NCBI GenBank assembly: GCA_014526335.1
Contig: JACTAT010000016.1
Coordinates: 5,321,172-5,385,171 of the forward strand
Source of the DNA: Chrysaora quinquecirrha
Taxonomy: Eukaryota; Cnidaria; Scyphozoa; Semaeostomeae; Pelagiidae
Direction: 5' to 3'
DNA length: 64,000 bases
The position numbers were made by a program, and so were the translations under genes. The number at the start of each line of letters is the position of its first letter. Position 1 is the first letter of the stretch. Under the pieces are notes generated by a model that made no database searches, was not told the DNA's origin, and saw only the letters and a program-made list of their open reading frames with translations. This document shows positions 32,261 to 44,578 of the stretch, one piece after another.

Positions 32261-33404
32261 CAGGGGCGGATCCAGGGGGGTGCGAAGGGTGCTTGAGCAC
32301 CGGTCAGATTTTCTGGCTATTTTGCGCACCATTGTTTCGTTTATTTCTTTATTTTTATTTCAATTCTGTAGATATTAATATTCATACCAATACCCTTATT
32401 ATTTCTGTTATGGCCAATGAAACAACATGAAACGAGACTGGCATTGTTCGATTTCTAAACCCAATTAAGATCAATCTCTTCTCACGACAACAAGTAATTC
32501 ATCAAAAGAATTTCTGAAATTCCGTAAATTATGTTAATGGTCAGTATTTAACGGAATGAGATTTTCCACGGAATTTCTGGGCTGCCCAATCATATGGCGA
32601 TTTGTTAATGTCATCTTCCAATGAAATTGTCTTATTGTCAATATTCCGAGCACCGGTCAGGTCTTTAAAATATTCTACTCACCGGTGCTCAGACAGAGAT
32701 CAGCCAATCAGAAGCAACTTCACCGGTGCTCAACGTGATCAGAGCACCAGTCAGGAAGAAATAGCCAATCAACGAAGAGAGAACAGGGGCACTAAATTTG
32801 GGTCACGCGGAGGCAACGGAGAGGGGAGGCGCTTTCTCAATGTTTTCGTTTATAATTTGATCAGAGAGGTTCGCTGTGAGGAAGTATTTTCAAATAATAA
32901 TTGTGAATTGAACTTGGGCAACATACAGTCTTTAGCCCTTGCAGAGCAGGAGAAGAAAAGGGAATGCTTTAATATAAACAAGAATTCTGCCCACTGGTTG
33001 GTTTGGGGACCTATAACTTCCTATCGGTACCTGTGAAGGAAACGCCTTAGGCCTTAGGCTTGAAACCTAAGGTAAGTAACAGCATTCTAGTCACCCTAGT
33101 AGGATGAACTTATCCATGTTTTACATGGTGACCCTGAAGAAAATATAAATAATGATCCCTTTTGATTGTAAATCGGCGAATTACTACAAATTATGATTAT
33201 AAAATTGTTAATTATTTTCGAGAACATTTACAGCTTAGAAGTTTAGTGGCTTTGGGGTGCTGTATAACCACTCTGTATGTAATAGCTAATAAGGCAAAAT
33301 AATGGTTGGGCCTTCAAATTAAGGGCGTGGTCAATTTTTCAGGAGGCCACACCCTTATACCTTATCTTGAGCACTGGTAAGAAAAAATCCTGGATCCGCC
33401 CCTG
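32261..33404. mobile_element. hAT-like non-autonomous element with CACCGGTGCTC repeats
   Basis: Perfect 16-bp inverted ends CAGGGGCGGATCCAGG, a sequence known from hAT-type elements. GTAAC flanks directly on both sides; a clean 8-bp duplication is not visible. Just inside both ends and again at 32648-32756 are copies of GAGCACCGGTCAG or its complement, plausible transposase-binding repeats. A 144-codon frame at 32602-33036 crosses these repeats and has no recognisable domain. Confidence 0.7.
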
Positions 33405-33917
33405 GTAACTTTAACTTACCAGTAATCATTTACCCTAGAAACTTACCAGCGTGTAACTGAAACTTACCAGCAATCATTTAGCTGAGAAACTTACCAGCAT
33501 CATTTCTAAACCATTGAGAGTTACTCAATGAAACTCCCCGAGTTTTCCTAAAATCTGTTCAGGATTATGATTATGCAAAAATTGTTTGTTGCGGAGCGCT
33601 CATTTTGATGACGTCATCATTTTTCCTGATATGGTAAAAAATTAAATTTGCAGTTTCTATGATAAGATTGCTCCTATATACCACAAAATGATCTATGAAA
33701 TAGGCGCATTCCATATCTACATTGCTTCATTTAAATATATAATCTGTAGAAGGCTGTGTAACCTCAAAATGACGTCGTGATTATTATTTCATTTTCAAGC
33801 ACGATTTCAAAATTGCTACTTCACCTGCTTGGTTCCAGAGAATGTTCTATGACTAACGTTATGGGGCAATTAATGTGTTTACTATTGTTCAACCCACACT
33901 CCCCTCCTGTTGCAATA

Positions 33918-34298
33918 CACTTTTTTTTTTATAAGAAACTAAGATTTTTGGTCAGTACTCAAAGTTTCTTAGTTTTGGGACAAATTTGGTACTGAAAGTT
34001 TCTTAGCAGTTTCTTAGAATCAAAATTTTTAAATGCCAAAACGGGCAATTGACACTTAAATTCTACAAATAGAAGAAGCAATACAATTCACGTTTACATC
34101 AGCTGTTTTTTCTGTAGAAATAGACACTTATGGTGCAACAGAAGTTTGTTTTCTTTATGCTTTGTTTCTAATTCTAAAGATTCTTGAGACCTGCGAGTTT
34201 CTTACCATTTTTGGTCGAGTACCGAAAGTTTCTTAACCAATATTGATCTCAGTACTGAGTTTCTTATAAATGGGTTTCTTATAAAAAAAAAATGAGTG
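33918..34298. mobile_element. TA-flanked MITE, family copy 3
   Basis: The inverted ends are CAC with a T-run and ATAAGAAAC; TA at 33916-33917 and 34299-34300. Length is 381 bp. Inside, AAGTTTCTTAG replaces the AAGGAACTT motif of copies 1 and 2, so it is a diverged subfamily. Confidence 0.8.
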
Positions 34299-34300
34299 TA

Positions 34301-34900
34301 GGTCTCGATATGTGAAGGGTTCTAAAGGTACGGACCTTTCTTGTGTTGTTACGATCCCGTGGGACAGATTTAAAGTTTATTCAAAAGACCTCCCTAACGT
34401 ATTCTTGCTGTGGTGAAAAGTGAAAACGTCAATCTCCTTTCTCTCGTTGTCGAAATAAAACGAAATAGAACGAAAAGGCTAAAACACGAGAAAATCAGTG
34501 GAGTAAACGAAAGGTCAGACAACACAGTACATGTTTCTAGTAGATAGATGTTGTCATGAAATTATTGTGAAAAGCAAGAATCATCCAGCATATTTTCTCC
34601 GTTTGAAAGGCTGTCAAATCTCTTTTCTAAAGGGCCGTTTTACTACCTGTAAAGGGCATGGTCCCAAACATTTTTCCTGGAGGAAGCCCCCAGAGCCCAT
34701 GTTTTTTGTTCTTTTGCCCCTCCAAAGCGAAGACCCTAGCTACGCCACTGGCTATATATGATTAAAAAAGCCCAGCCTTTGTAGGGTTAAAGAACTTAAG
34801 CCGACTCTTGCCGTTAAACTCACAGTGACTCAACTCCTATTTGCCTGAGTTTGCAGGTTAAAATGACTATAATGCTAAAAAACTGAAACGTTTTCCATGA
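34301..34900. other. Non-coding spacers around the 32-35 kb elements
   Basis: This stretch and 33405-33915 hold only short frames; 33405-33530 has three loose repeats of AACTTACCAG. No gene is seen. Confidence 0.5.
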
Positions 34901-34918
34901 AATAGTACCCGAATTATG

Positions 34919-37143
34919 TATATATATATAAAAATAATGTAAAAATAATAAATATAACAGTAGTCGCACGGAACGCAGCACTGGGGATCCAGCCAGGGGG
35001 GAGGCACACCACCCCATCCGAGACCACGCATAATATAAATGATGGAAACGGAAGTTAAAAGGATAGAGTGTAATGGTGAGGAAGTTGCGCAGAAAACCGC
35101 GGCAAGGTGAAAAGAAGTGCGCATCATCAGCTATCCACCCATGGCTGCGTTTCGGCGGTTAGGACAGTACGCAATAGTGTCATGAGCCCCCCTAGCGCCA
35201 AAAGGTAAGGTACCATTGCACTGTTGTGAAAAGATCATAAATATAAAGTTGATGAAAGTTAGTTGGGACCTGGGGACGCGTATTGAATTGTTTTATTTGG
35301 AATAGGTTGCGCATGCGCGTATATATAAAAAAAATGTAAAAATAGGAAATAAACTTTGTGGATCCTTGATGACGGTGTTGCTTAAAGGAAAGGGGCTAAA
35401 AGTAAGCATGGCATTATAATTTAGGTTTGGTAGTTGATATATTGTGAAATAAAATATCGAAAAGTTGTTGTTTCAAAGGTATAATTGTTGCATTTTTTGT
35501 ATTCACTATTCTAAAGGTCCAATAGAAATGTTTTTAGCTTTTTTGGGGAGTGAAGGTGCAAACGAAAAAGCTTTTTTTGAAATGGGTAAAGGTTTTTTCA
35601 TCTCTGAAAAGTTACTATTAGTATTAGGCCGGAATTTCAAGGTTCCTTATGTTTCAAGATGAAAAAGAAGTCGTATAGAAATAGAGACATTTCTGAATCA
35701 CTCTAAATAATGTAGATATTGAAAAAAATCGTAAGGTTAAATAGACATAATAGCATTTATTAAGCGAAAAGTATATTGATATATTAGGAATAATTGTATT
35801 ATTATCAAAAGACTAAGAAAAATAGATAAGGGTCTGAAGTACGAGGTTTTTATTTTTGTTATTTTGTGGGTTGAAATTAGTAAATGGTGTTCTTCAACTT
35901 CTCAAGTTTGTAATAGGTTGTTTTGGATAGCGAAAAAGTAAAGAGCAACATATCAAGGTTACTGTCTGGGGTGTTTATTCCAGCTCTACGTCGAGGTGTA
36001 TTCGCTAAATTTGCAGAAAATTGTTCAATTGATCTGTCATCAGACAGATCTGATAAGGGTTCGGTGAGAGAATCGTCCTTAAATATATCAGAGAAAGTTT
36101 CTAAATGTGTATTCACCATAAATTGCGACTGCCCAGCCATCTCGCTGTAGTGAGCGCCGATTAGTTTGCAGATATCCTACTGATATTGACTTGTATATGT
36201 TCGAATTTCGTTTTAGATATTGCAGAAAAGGATCGTTGGTCACTATGAAAATCAATGAGCATAGGTTACTCATTTGGCAGACTTTAATTTTAAATGATAC
36301 ATAAGTACGTTATAAAAGTAAAAAGGTTATGTTAAAAGAATAACTTACGTTCTTCAGATCTCTTATAGGATGAAGCCAAGTAGTTTAGGAAAAATCAGCA
36401 GTTAGTGAGTGATTCGAACTAGCTAAGATCGAAGCACGTTTTATATATTCGAGGGGGGTAATATTCGTGAAGTGGACCATGGTAAAAAAGTTGTATGATG
36501 TCATTGGTTGGCATTTTGCCGTGTTAAATATGTTGATTATCGCTTACTCATGTTTCAAGAAAGTTCGATTTTTGAACATGGATTTTTCAACCCTTATCAA
36601 AGTAAATGTTTTAAAGCTTAAAATTGTCAATTGTAGTAGATGGAAACGAGGTAGGATATCATGGGAACGAGGGATTGTTTATAAAACTTGCTTGCGCAGT
36701 AACATAAGGGAGAGAGACCCACCGACCTGGCGAAGACACCCAGGACTGAGGTAACCGGATGCATGGCACATCTTGCTTTCCTCGGAGTCAATCATGTATA
36801 AATATAGAAAATAATGTAAAAATAAGAAGTATCCCAACTCACTTTCATCAACTTTATCTTTATGATCGATGGTACCTTACCTTTTGGTGCTAGGGGGGCT
36901 CATGACCCGATTGCGTACTGTCCTAACCCCCGAAACGCGGCCATGAGTTGATAGCTGATGATTCGCACTTCTTTTCACCATTACACTCTATCCTTTCTAC
37001 TTCCGTTTCCATCATTTATATTATGCGGTGTCTCGGTTGGGGTGGTGTGCCTCCCCCCTGGCTGGATCCCCACTGCTGCGTGCCGTGCGACTACTGGTAT
37101 ATTTCTTATTTTTACATTATTTTTTTATATATATACATATTCG
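34919..37143. mobile_element. 2.2-kb long-inverted-repeat element of unassigned class
   Basis: The arms (34919-35268 and about 36832-37143) are about 310-350 bp reverse complements, ending in (TA)n-rich sequence and sharing blocks such as GGATCCAGCCAGGGGGGAGG and GGTAAGGTACCAT. Direct repeats of 17 bp with two differences (ATAGTACCC[G/A]AATTA) lie just outside both ends (34902-34918 and 37144-37160); this would be an unusually long target duplication. The interior (35270-36830) has two short frames (see 35877-36140). Superfamily not recognised. Confidence 0.6.
35877..36140 (-). CDS. Hypothetical acidic 87-residue protein inside the long-TIR element
   Basis: The frame starts MAGQSQFMVNTHLETFSDIF and continues with an acidic segment (KDDSLTEPLSDLSDDRS), a TPRRRAG basic spot and a Leu/Phe-rich end. 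Composition looks protein-like (varied residues, no simple repeat), unlike most short frames nearby. No known family was recognised. It could be a transposon-encoded accessory protein, an exon of a larger gene or chance. A weaker + frame lies at 35465-35662. Confidence 0.25.
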   Translation of the reverse strand: MAGQSQFMVNTHLETFSDIFKDDSLTEPLSDLSDDRSIEQFSANLANTPRRRAGINTPDSNLDMLLFTFSLSKTTYYKLEKLKNTIY

Positions 37144-37160
37144 ATAGTACCCAAATTAGG

Positions 37161-40100
37161 GCTTCTTCTGTTACCAAAGCAACAGAATACCGATTATATC
37201 TAAAGGATATTTGGTGCACCCGTAACTTGTTAGATATTTGACTCAGGAATCTGTACCTTACAAGTTATAATTTTCAACATCCGTGGAATACAAAAAAGCA
37301 AGAATATGTCTTGAAACCTCTAGGTTTTCCATTTTTTCCATTTTTTAACCATTGTATGGGGAATAGAATATTTTCACCTGTATGGCGCTCAACTCACCCT
37401 CTGCACAGATCATTGACCTCTGGCACTTATATATCCAAATCCGATGCTATGACCGCTATTACTGCAACAATACAATTTTAAGTTATTCTACAATTTAGAA
37501 GGGAATAATCCAACAGCATTTTTATCTCGACATCCTCCCAAGAAGAAGCAACTAAAAGAGGGTAAAGCTGAAGAGAATATCAAGTTTGTACCGCAAGCTG
37601 CAGTTTCAATACCCAGGACCATGAAATATAACAAGAAACACAAAAATATGACGCTCTTAAGAGCATCACGTGTATTAGAAAGAACAGGAATATGGTCTTG
37701 AGATCGAGTTAATCCATATCGGTTAGTTAGTGGAAAAATAACCTGGGGATGGGGTCGGGTAACTTAGACCAAAATATGACGATAGCGTGCTGCCCAAACT
37801 ATAGCAATATACCCACCCTTTCCATTCGTTTTTCATACCCACTTTTAACCCTAATCCTACCCGGGGGGTGTGGAATCCACCTTACTCAAGCTTTTCTTGT
37901 AACTGTTCTGTTATGTGATGGATGTAAGCTACCCAACCAGGCTGACTTTTAACTTATACATATGTATAAGCTACAATGTGATACAAAAAAATCCCCAAAA
38001 TAATAACAATGGGTCACGTGACATTGCCCTATATGGAAAGCGGTCATGCCAAAACCACATATAAATGCCTATTTTTACCAGTAAATCTTATCAGAATTGA
38101 CTGATTCTTTGTAAAGTAATAGAAAATAGTTACTAGAAACAAAATGTAAAGAAATTTCTGGATTTTTATTGATATTAAGGAAGGTCGATTTTTGACCAAC
38201 GTCAATAGCGTGTTTTGATTATGATGTCACAATGACGTCACAATAGAAGTGGAAGACGCCCAATTTACCAACATTACTCTTAATACATTGGCCAATGCCT
38301 GTGCCAAGTTTCATTGCTCTAGCTCTACTGGAATGCAATCTTTGGGCCCCCCCCCCCGGCTGTCATAGATAAAAAAAGCCCGGTATGATTAGGGTTGAGG
38401 ATTGGGAGAAAAATACCGAGTTCTCGGGTTTCCGAAATCTACTCATGCAAATACTTCCAGTATGTTAATATTGCAGTGTTAATGTGTTTATATAACCCCA
38501 CTCCCCACCCACTTAATTTTTTTTGAAATATCTCATAACCCATACGTTCTTTTTGTCTGAAATATTCGCAATTTAGTTTGTTTCTATTGTGAGGATTTTT
38601 GCCTATTTTCGTGACTCTGTGACTACTTTTCAGGCAACTATTGAATTTTTTTCAACGGAACTATAATTTTGTGATAAAGTCGAAAATCTAAATTCTTCCT
38701 ATCTCTGAAACTTTTCACCATTGTCTGCAATCCCCAGTTTTTTATACAACATTACTAGAACGTGTTCTCAATTCTGGCATTTGTTTACATGATACGAATA
38801 TGAATGCGAGGCGAATATAAAAACGATGATATCATAAAACGTAATTCAAGACTTTCAATAACAAACTTGTTACCCTATTTTATAGCCCATACCCTTTCTT
38901 CTCTTATTTTAATTAGGGGATAATTTAACACCCCACGTAGTGAGAAATGGGACCAATACCTCGGCAGTAATGGGATCTGTTGTTGTTTGAAGAGGGTTGA
39001 TTTTTTGATAATGAAAGAATAATTTTTCTACATTTGTACTACTGTTCACCTCACTGCTTTTGAAAATATAAATCTAAAACAGCTGGTTTTTTCCTTTCTA
39101 GATATGGGAAGCTGGCGTGGAAGTTACAGAAAGTAAGAAAGCCCTCTAAGCACATATTAATTCTTTTTAAGGTCTTTTAGATGTACATTACTGTACGACT
39201 TTAATTCACAAGCATATGCGTCTACATATATGAATAAACAAAAGTGCGAAAAAAATATACGTGATACTCTGCGTTCACCTCATTAATAATATCCTTACAC
39301 GACTTATCTGTCTTCCTAATAAAACGGGAAAAAATGGGAGAAAATCTGCATCTACTGTTGGAACGATCAAGGGAGCTATTTGTGTATATCCTTGATGCCC
39401 TAGAAAATAGAAGAATATTTTGATACCATAGAGGCAATGTGTTAAGTTCTATAATTTCAATGTTATTTATATTGCTTGCTGTTTGAAAGAAGTTTCATTG
39501 GGTGGTCTAGTTTCACAGCTATTTGCACATTTCCCGCTCTTTTCGCTCAATCAGTTGAACTTGAGACTTCTGTGCCCTTTTGTACACCTTTTCAACCTCC
39601 AAGAATTCTGTAGAGAGACAGAGAGCTTCGTCGACAGCCTTGGAAACCCAATGAACTCAGCTATTCAGTGAACCATAGCCAGACGGCTCATTCCAATCTA
39701 GACTTGATGCCTTTTTCATGACAAGTTGTGTTTTGTCCAAAGTAGACAAAAGCTTTTTTTCTACACTTGCAGCACCCTTTTGCTTTTCATTTGTCTTGCA
39801 CCTTATCGACTTTATAGTCTTCGATATTCTGGGTTCCACAGAAAAAAACAGAATAATTTGGAGTGTGTAGGGGCTCTGCAACTTCCTTTAACAGATGATT
39901 ATATGCACTGTAATCTGTAATATGCATCATGCTTGGAGCTAAAGTGAATCTGAACATCGTACTCATTTGCTATAATATTCTTAACCTGATTCCTATGAGC
40001 CTTGTCTTTCAATTTTTAAGCCATATGATAATGATACCTTCTCTAGGAATTATTTGACACAGAATCATTGTGTTATTCAATACAAACTACCCAATGAACT

Positions 40101-40176
40101 TAATTTTTTACCATTTTTATGTTTGAAGAATTCAAACATTATGCAGGGGCTTTCGGCAAACCGGAAGAAATAGACC

Positions 40177-40210
<34 letters not shown>

Positions 40211-41989
40211 CCTAGGAATCAGGAATGTGGTAACAAAAGATAGGAATTTCTATTCTCTGTGCACACAATTTAAACAATCATTGAGTTAATTAATTATTTT
40301 AATTGCAATTCAAATGCATACAATCAAAACAATCGAAGAGTTTGTTCCGAGTCTTCGAAATTTGGCATGAGTTTGAACAACAAACTCATTAGGAAACCAT
40401 TAGCCAGCATGCGCTAAAATCTGGAACAAACAGAAAAGCTGGGAACTCGTGGAATGAGTGGGAATAAACGGAACTGAATGGAACCATTGTAACATGCTGA
40501 AACAAAGTGGGAATAACTTGGAATCGGAGGGAACAACTAGGACAAAGTAGAAATCGGTGGGAATAAATGAGAAGGAGAGGTGAGAAGATGGAACAAACAA
40601 GGAATCACTGAAGAAGATGAAGGAACAACTCAGAAAAAAGGAAATTACCGCAAACAAGCAAGAGCAAATTGAAACCAAATGGGGACCAATGACGATTGCG
40701 GAGGAAAGCAGGAACAAAGCCTGAAACAGCTAGAATCGCAGGGAACAATTGTGGAGATTAATCCACACTGCAAGCTGCAAGCCAATAGGCTTATCTCAGG
40801 CTGATCTGAACTGATCTCATTCTTCAAACATGGCTAATGGGTACCTTTAATTGACCTAAGCAACAAGCAGATAAACTATCTTTGGTCAGAAACTTACCTT
40901 AATCTACTCTGCTATACGTTAGCAGATAAAATTTGTCTTTGAACACGTCCACTAAGCTCCTTCGATCTTCGTAACGTGATTAATAGCAGCTGGAACTAAT
41001 ACTGTTGTTAAATTTCAAAATTGTAAATTAAACGCCTCATTTTCTATTACCCTTATCAATGCCTATCTGAAAATTGTAGAATATAATCTGACGAATTGGC
41101 TCTTTAAACAGTTAATTCTCTTTGAATATTTGAATTGATGGATTCTAACCCTCCATTCTGCTGTGATTACTCAAAATTGTCCAATCTAGGAAATCCTGCT
41201 CAAAAATGGTGGGGCACTTTGCATTTTAAACAATTCTCTTTTTCACGAAGCATACCCAACCCCCCTTACGACTTTTGGGAGATAGAATGCAACATTGAGT
41301 CTAGGGGAGTTGGGTCACTTACTCTATGAGAACGGAGTTTTCAAGAGAAACATGACTAATGGCGAGATTTACTCGATGAGATCAAGAATCTCATGTTGAG
41401 GATATCGAATCATCCTCAATATTTTTGGGGAAGATAATTCAAATTTGGCACAAAGCCTTTATAAGCTTTATTTGATTTTGAAAGAGACAAATGAAATAAT
41501 TTTTGCAACTTGACTTTGACGTCAATGACGTCATCACATGACAGTTGGTAACTTTGTGTGCAATCTGAATGACAAACGCACACGAATCGAATGGTGTATC
41601 AAAACGGTGAATTTGACTTAGCCTTTCTCATGTTTTGACCAAAAAATGTCATTTTTAGATGGCTTTTTGTGACGTTATTTCGGAGCGACGCCCATTGAAA
41701 ACCAAAATGTCTCCAAACCAATTTAGTGGAGCATACTTGAAAATACGTAAACCATCTTTCAAACCAAGGTCAGCAAAAAGTTGTCATTTGACCCTACACT
41801 TCGACCTAATACAACCTATTGTCCTTATGAATGAGTATGGCATGCCGAATTTCGAGACTGTTATATCATAAGTTATGGTATGAACGGTTATTTAGAAAGT
41901 CTTGGAGCGAGTGAGCAAACTGCTTGCAAACAGTACTTTGTTTAGCATAGTTAAAATTCCCCAAACTTGATAAAGTCATTCGGGCGCTA
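37161..41989. other. Gene-poor stretch
   Basis: All frames are shorter than about 110 codons and show no domain. There are a C-run at 38348-38358, paired TGACGTCA motifs near 38230 and 41520, a GGAAC-rich purine stretch at 40420-40760 and the GATA repeat. No paired inverted repeats, RNA genes or splice-linked exons were convincing. Confidence 0.6.
40173..40211. repeat. (GATA)n microsatellite
   Basis: About nine tandem GATA units in an otherwise unremarkable stretch. Confidence 0.95.
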
Positions 41990-42190
41990 ATGTTTAACTG
42001 CCCTCTCCATTCCATTATTTCATCCGCACTATAAATGTTCCTTCTTGCTCTGTTAATAAGACAATCTGCCAACACGTTGCTTTCTTTGTCCCAATTCTTA
42101 ATGCTTTACAATGTTCTTTTTACCCACTTTTTGAATTTCTTTATATCCTCAATTTGGTAATTTTATTTGGGAAAAACTCCTATTTACGCT
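41990..42190. repeat. Duplicated host block A, copy 1
   Basis: Matches 63210-63410 in the same orientation: CATTCCATTA-type, TCCGCACT, AATTAGACAAT-type and TTGCTTTCTTTGTCC landmarks keep order and spacing. It is non-coding and lies directly upstream of the LINE insertion. See the segmental-duplication finding. Confidence 0.6.
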
Positions 42191-42467
42191 TTTCATGATG
42201 CCTCCCCAGATTTTCTGTATACTACGATTTCACATTTTTCTTTTATGTTATATTTTTGCGTTTAGGAATTCCCTTCCGGTCGAATTTTATCATTGTTTGA
42301 ATGATATGTAATGTAATCCTTTGGGTCATCGTTTTTCGTACATTTTATTTCGTGGAATCTAAAATCATTTTTCTTCCGATTTTTGTTTTTAAATTTCATA
42401 CATCTTGTGCTGTGCATCGCCGTGAGGGATTCACTGACATTGTAGTGCACGAAAAGATTGGAACAAG

Positions 42468-43139
42468 ATGGCGAAAAGACGCATCTTTTTTGCCTTGACG
42501 ATGTTATTGAAATTTCTGGCCATGATACATGTTGTAGAAGTACACAGAAGGGTAACAAAACGTACAAATAGCACAAGTCCACTCTACTTCGAAATAAAGG
42601 CTAGTTTATGTGACATTGATGCAGATGAAAAAGGATTTCTTTGGTGCCTCTTCTTCGACAAGATTGCTCAACGCCATATTGGCCTAAGCCAGAGAAAGAC
42701 TTTCATGTTGAAACTTGCACCAAGAAACACAACAACATTGCAGATGACACTGCTGCTAATATCTGGAAATGTGTCCCCTAATCCTGGGCCTATTCGTGCA
42801 AAGTGTGGTTCATGTCTAAAGACCATACGGAAAAACCAAAGTTCTGCTTTATGCTGTACTTGTAAAGAAAAGTTTCATCTGAAATGCCTATTTGACAGCA
42901 TTATAAATGGTCGGGAGATACTTCTCTGCACAAGTTGCAACAACATTAATCCGGATTTAAGTGATCCTATTGCAGAAGAAGACGAATATGAGAGTAATAG
43001 TTATAAGGAGCTAAACGAATTTCTGAAAGGACGGGGTTTTAAGATTTTCCATCAAAATGTCGATGGTTTACTCGACAAAATTGAAAATGTACAGCTCTTA
43101 CTTGAAGAAACAAAGAAAACATACACATTTTGGGAATAA
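42468..43139 (+). pseudogene. LINE N-terminal region with 2A-like motif and PHD-like zinc finger
   Basis: The 223-residue frame includes LLISGNVSPNPGP (residues 96-108), which keeps the NPGP end of 2A-type ribosome-skipping peptides, also present at this place in many CR1-like elements. A Cys/His cluster follows (CGSCLKTIRKNQ... CCTCKEKFHLKCL ... LLCTSC, residues about 112-165), resembling a PHD finger. The endonuclease opening IFHQNVDGLLDKIENVQ lies at about 199-215. It breaks by frameshift near 43125, where the next frame takes over. Confidence 0.8.
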
Positions 43140-44155
43140 GTGAAACTCACATGAACTCTGACATCCCAGATAGCAACGTTTTGGTCCAAGATTACACATT
43201 TATTAGGAAGGATCGTGATAAAGGTACTTGGGGAGGGGTAGGCTGTTATATAAGAAATGATATCAACTGGCAACGGAGACAAGATCTTGAACAGGAAGGC
43301 ATAGAAGCGATCTGGATTGAAATACTAGTAAAAAATTCAAAGTCGTTGCTGGTTTGCATCATATATCGACCGCCGGACTCCTCGAAACACTTACATCAAC
43401 ATTTTGAGGAAAAGCTCGATGACATGATTACGACAACTATGGCCGATAACAAAGAAACCATCATCGCAGGTGATATGAACTGCAATTATCTTGACCAATC
43501 AAATCACAAAGTCATTAAAAACATACTCAACGTGAATGGGCTAAAACAAGTTATAACTGAAGCCACCAGAATGACCAGTAAGACAAGCACATTAATCGAT
43601 GTAATTTTTACAACAGACGAACAACGGATATTAAACCAAACTGTGATTGCCAATTCTATCAGCGACCACGACCTCATAGGTGTAATAAGAAAAATGAATT
43701 GTCAAAAGTTCAAAGCACGTAAAATTCATTCAAGAAGCTTTGTTAAATATAACTCAGAGGAATTTAAATCAAACTTGCGAGAACTGCCTTGGGAAAACGT
43801 TATAAATGAAAAGGATGTAAACAGTGCTTGGTACAAGTTTAAACAACTCCTATTGTCTGTAATTGATAAACATGCACCCTACAAGGAAAAAACTGTTAGA
43901 GGCAGGGACTGTCCGTGGTTAACGCATGAAATACGAGGCAAAATAAACGAACGTGATTATTTGCTGAAAAAGGCGAGGAGGAGTAAAAGGAAGAAGACTG
44001 GTCGGCATATCGGAAAACTAGAAACTGTGTTACAAACTCAATCAGGCAAAGTAAAGCAAATTATAACAGATCACTTTTCCAGGAAAACATTTCTAGGCCC
44101 AAACAATTCTGGGGTCAAATCAAGAAATGTTACCCTGCGAAAGAACGGAAGATAA
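43130..44155 (+). pseudogene. LINE apurinic-type endonuclease and linker
   Basis: Continues the endonuclease after the frameshift. The motifs are in order: GISETHMNSDI (catalytic Glu), GGVGCYIRN, CIIYRPPDSS, IIAGDMNCNYLD (catalytic Asp/Asn), TLIDVIFT and ISDHDLIG (catalytic Asp-His). The 341-residue frame then runs through the linker to the reverse transcriptase and stops at 44155. The 44156-44578 stretch is the same linker in other frames (LLKILKNLKTSKSAGYDNIP). Confidence 0.88.
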
Positions 44156-44578
44156 ACTCTTGTAAAGTATTCAGTGTAAATCGTATCTTAACATCAGACA
44201 TAAAAACTATTGTTGAAGGTTTCTGTACTTTCTTCACAGACATAGGAAAATCATTACAGAGCTCAATAAATGTTATTGGAAATACTGTATGGAAATACCA
44301 TCATACGACACAAGACAGGCAAAACCTAAAACAGGTTGGATGTGTATTTGAATTTAAAGAAGTCGACTTGCAGGATTTACTAAAAATTCTCAAGAATCTG
44401 AAAACATCAAAATCGGCCGGATATGACAACATACCCGCATTTTTGTAAAAGATGGAGCTGAAGAGATTGCCGCTCCTTTTCTTCATCTCATAAACTTGAG
44501 TCTTAGAGAATCTGTTTTCCGACATCAGAAAAGTGTGCTAAAATTACACCAATTTACAAATCCGGTGAACGGTCATCG

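Noticed and set aside
32602..33036. 144-codon + frame
   Set aside because: Crosses the CACCGGTGCTC repeats of a non-autonomous element; no domain. Not listed as a gene.
39099..39134. Possible micro-exon after CTTTCTAG with a GTAAG donor
   Set aside because: Length is not a multiple of three, there is no duplicate and no neighbouring coding exon.
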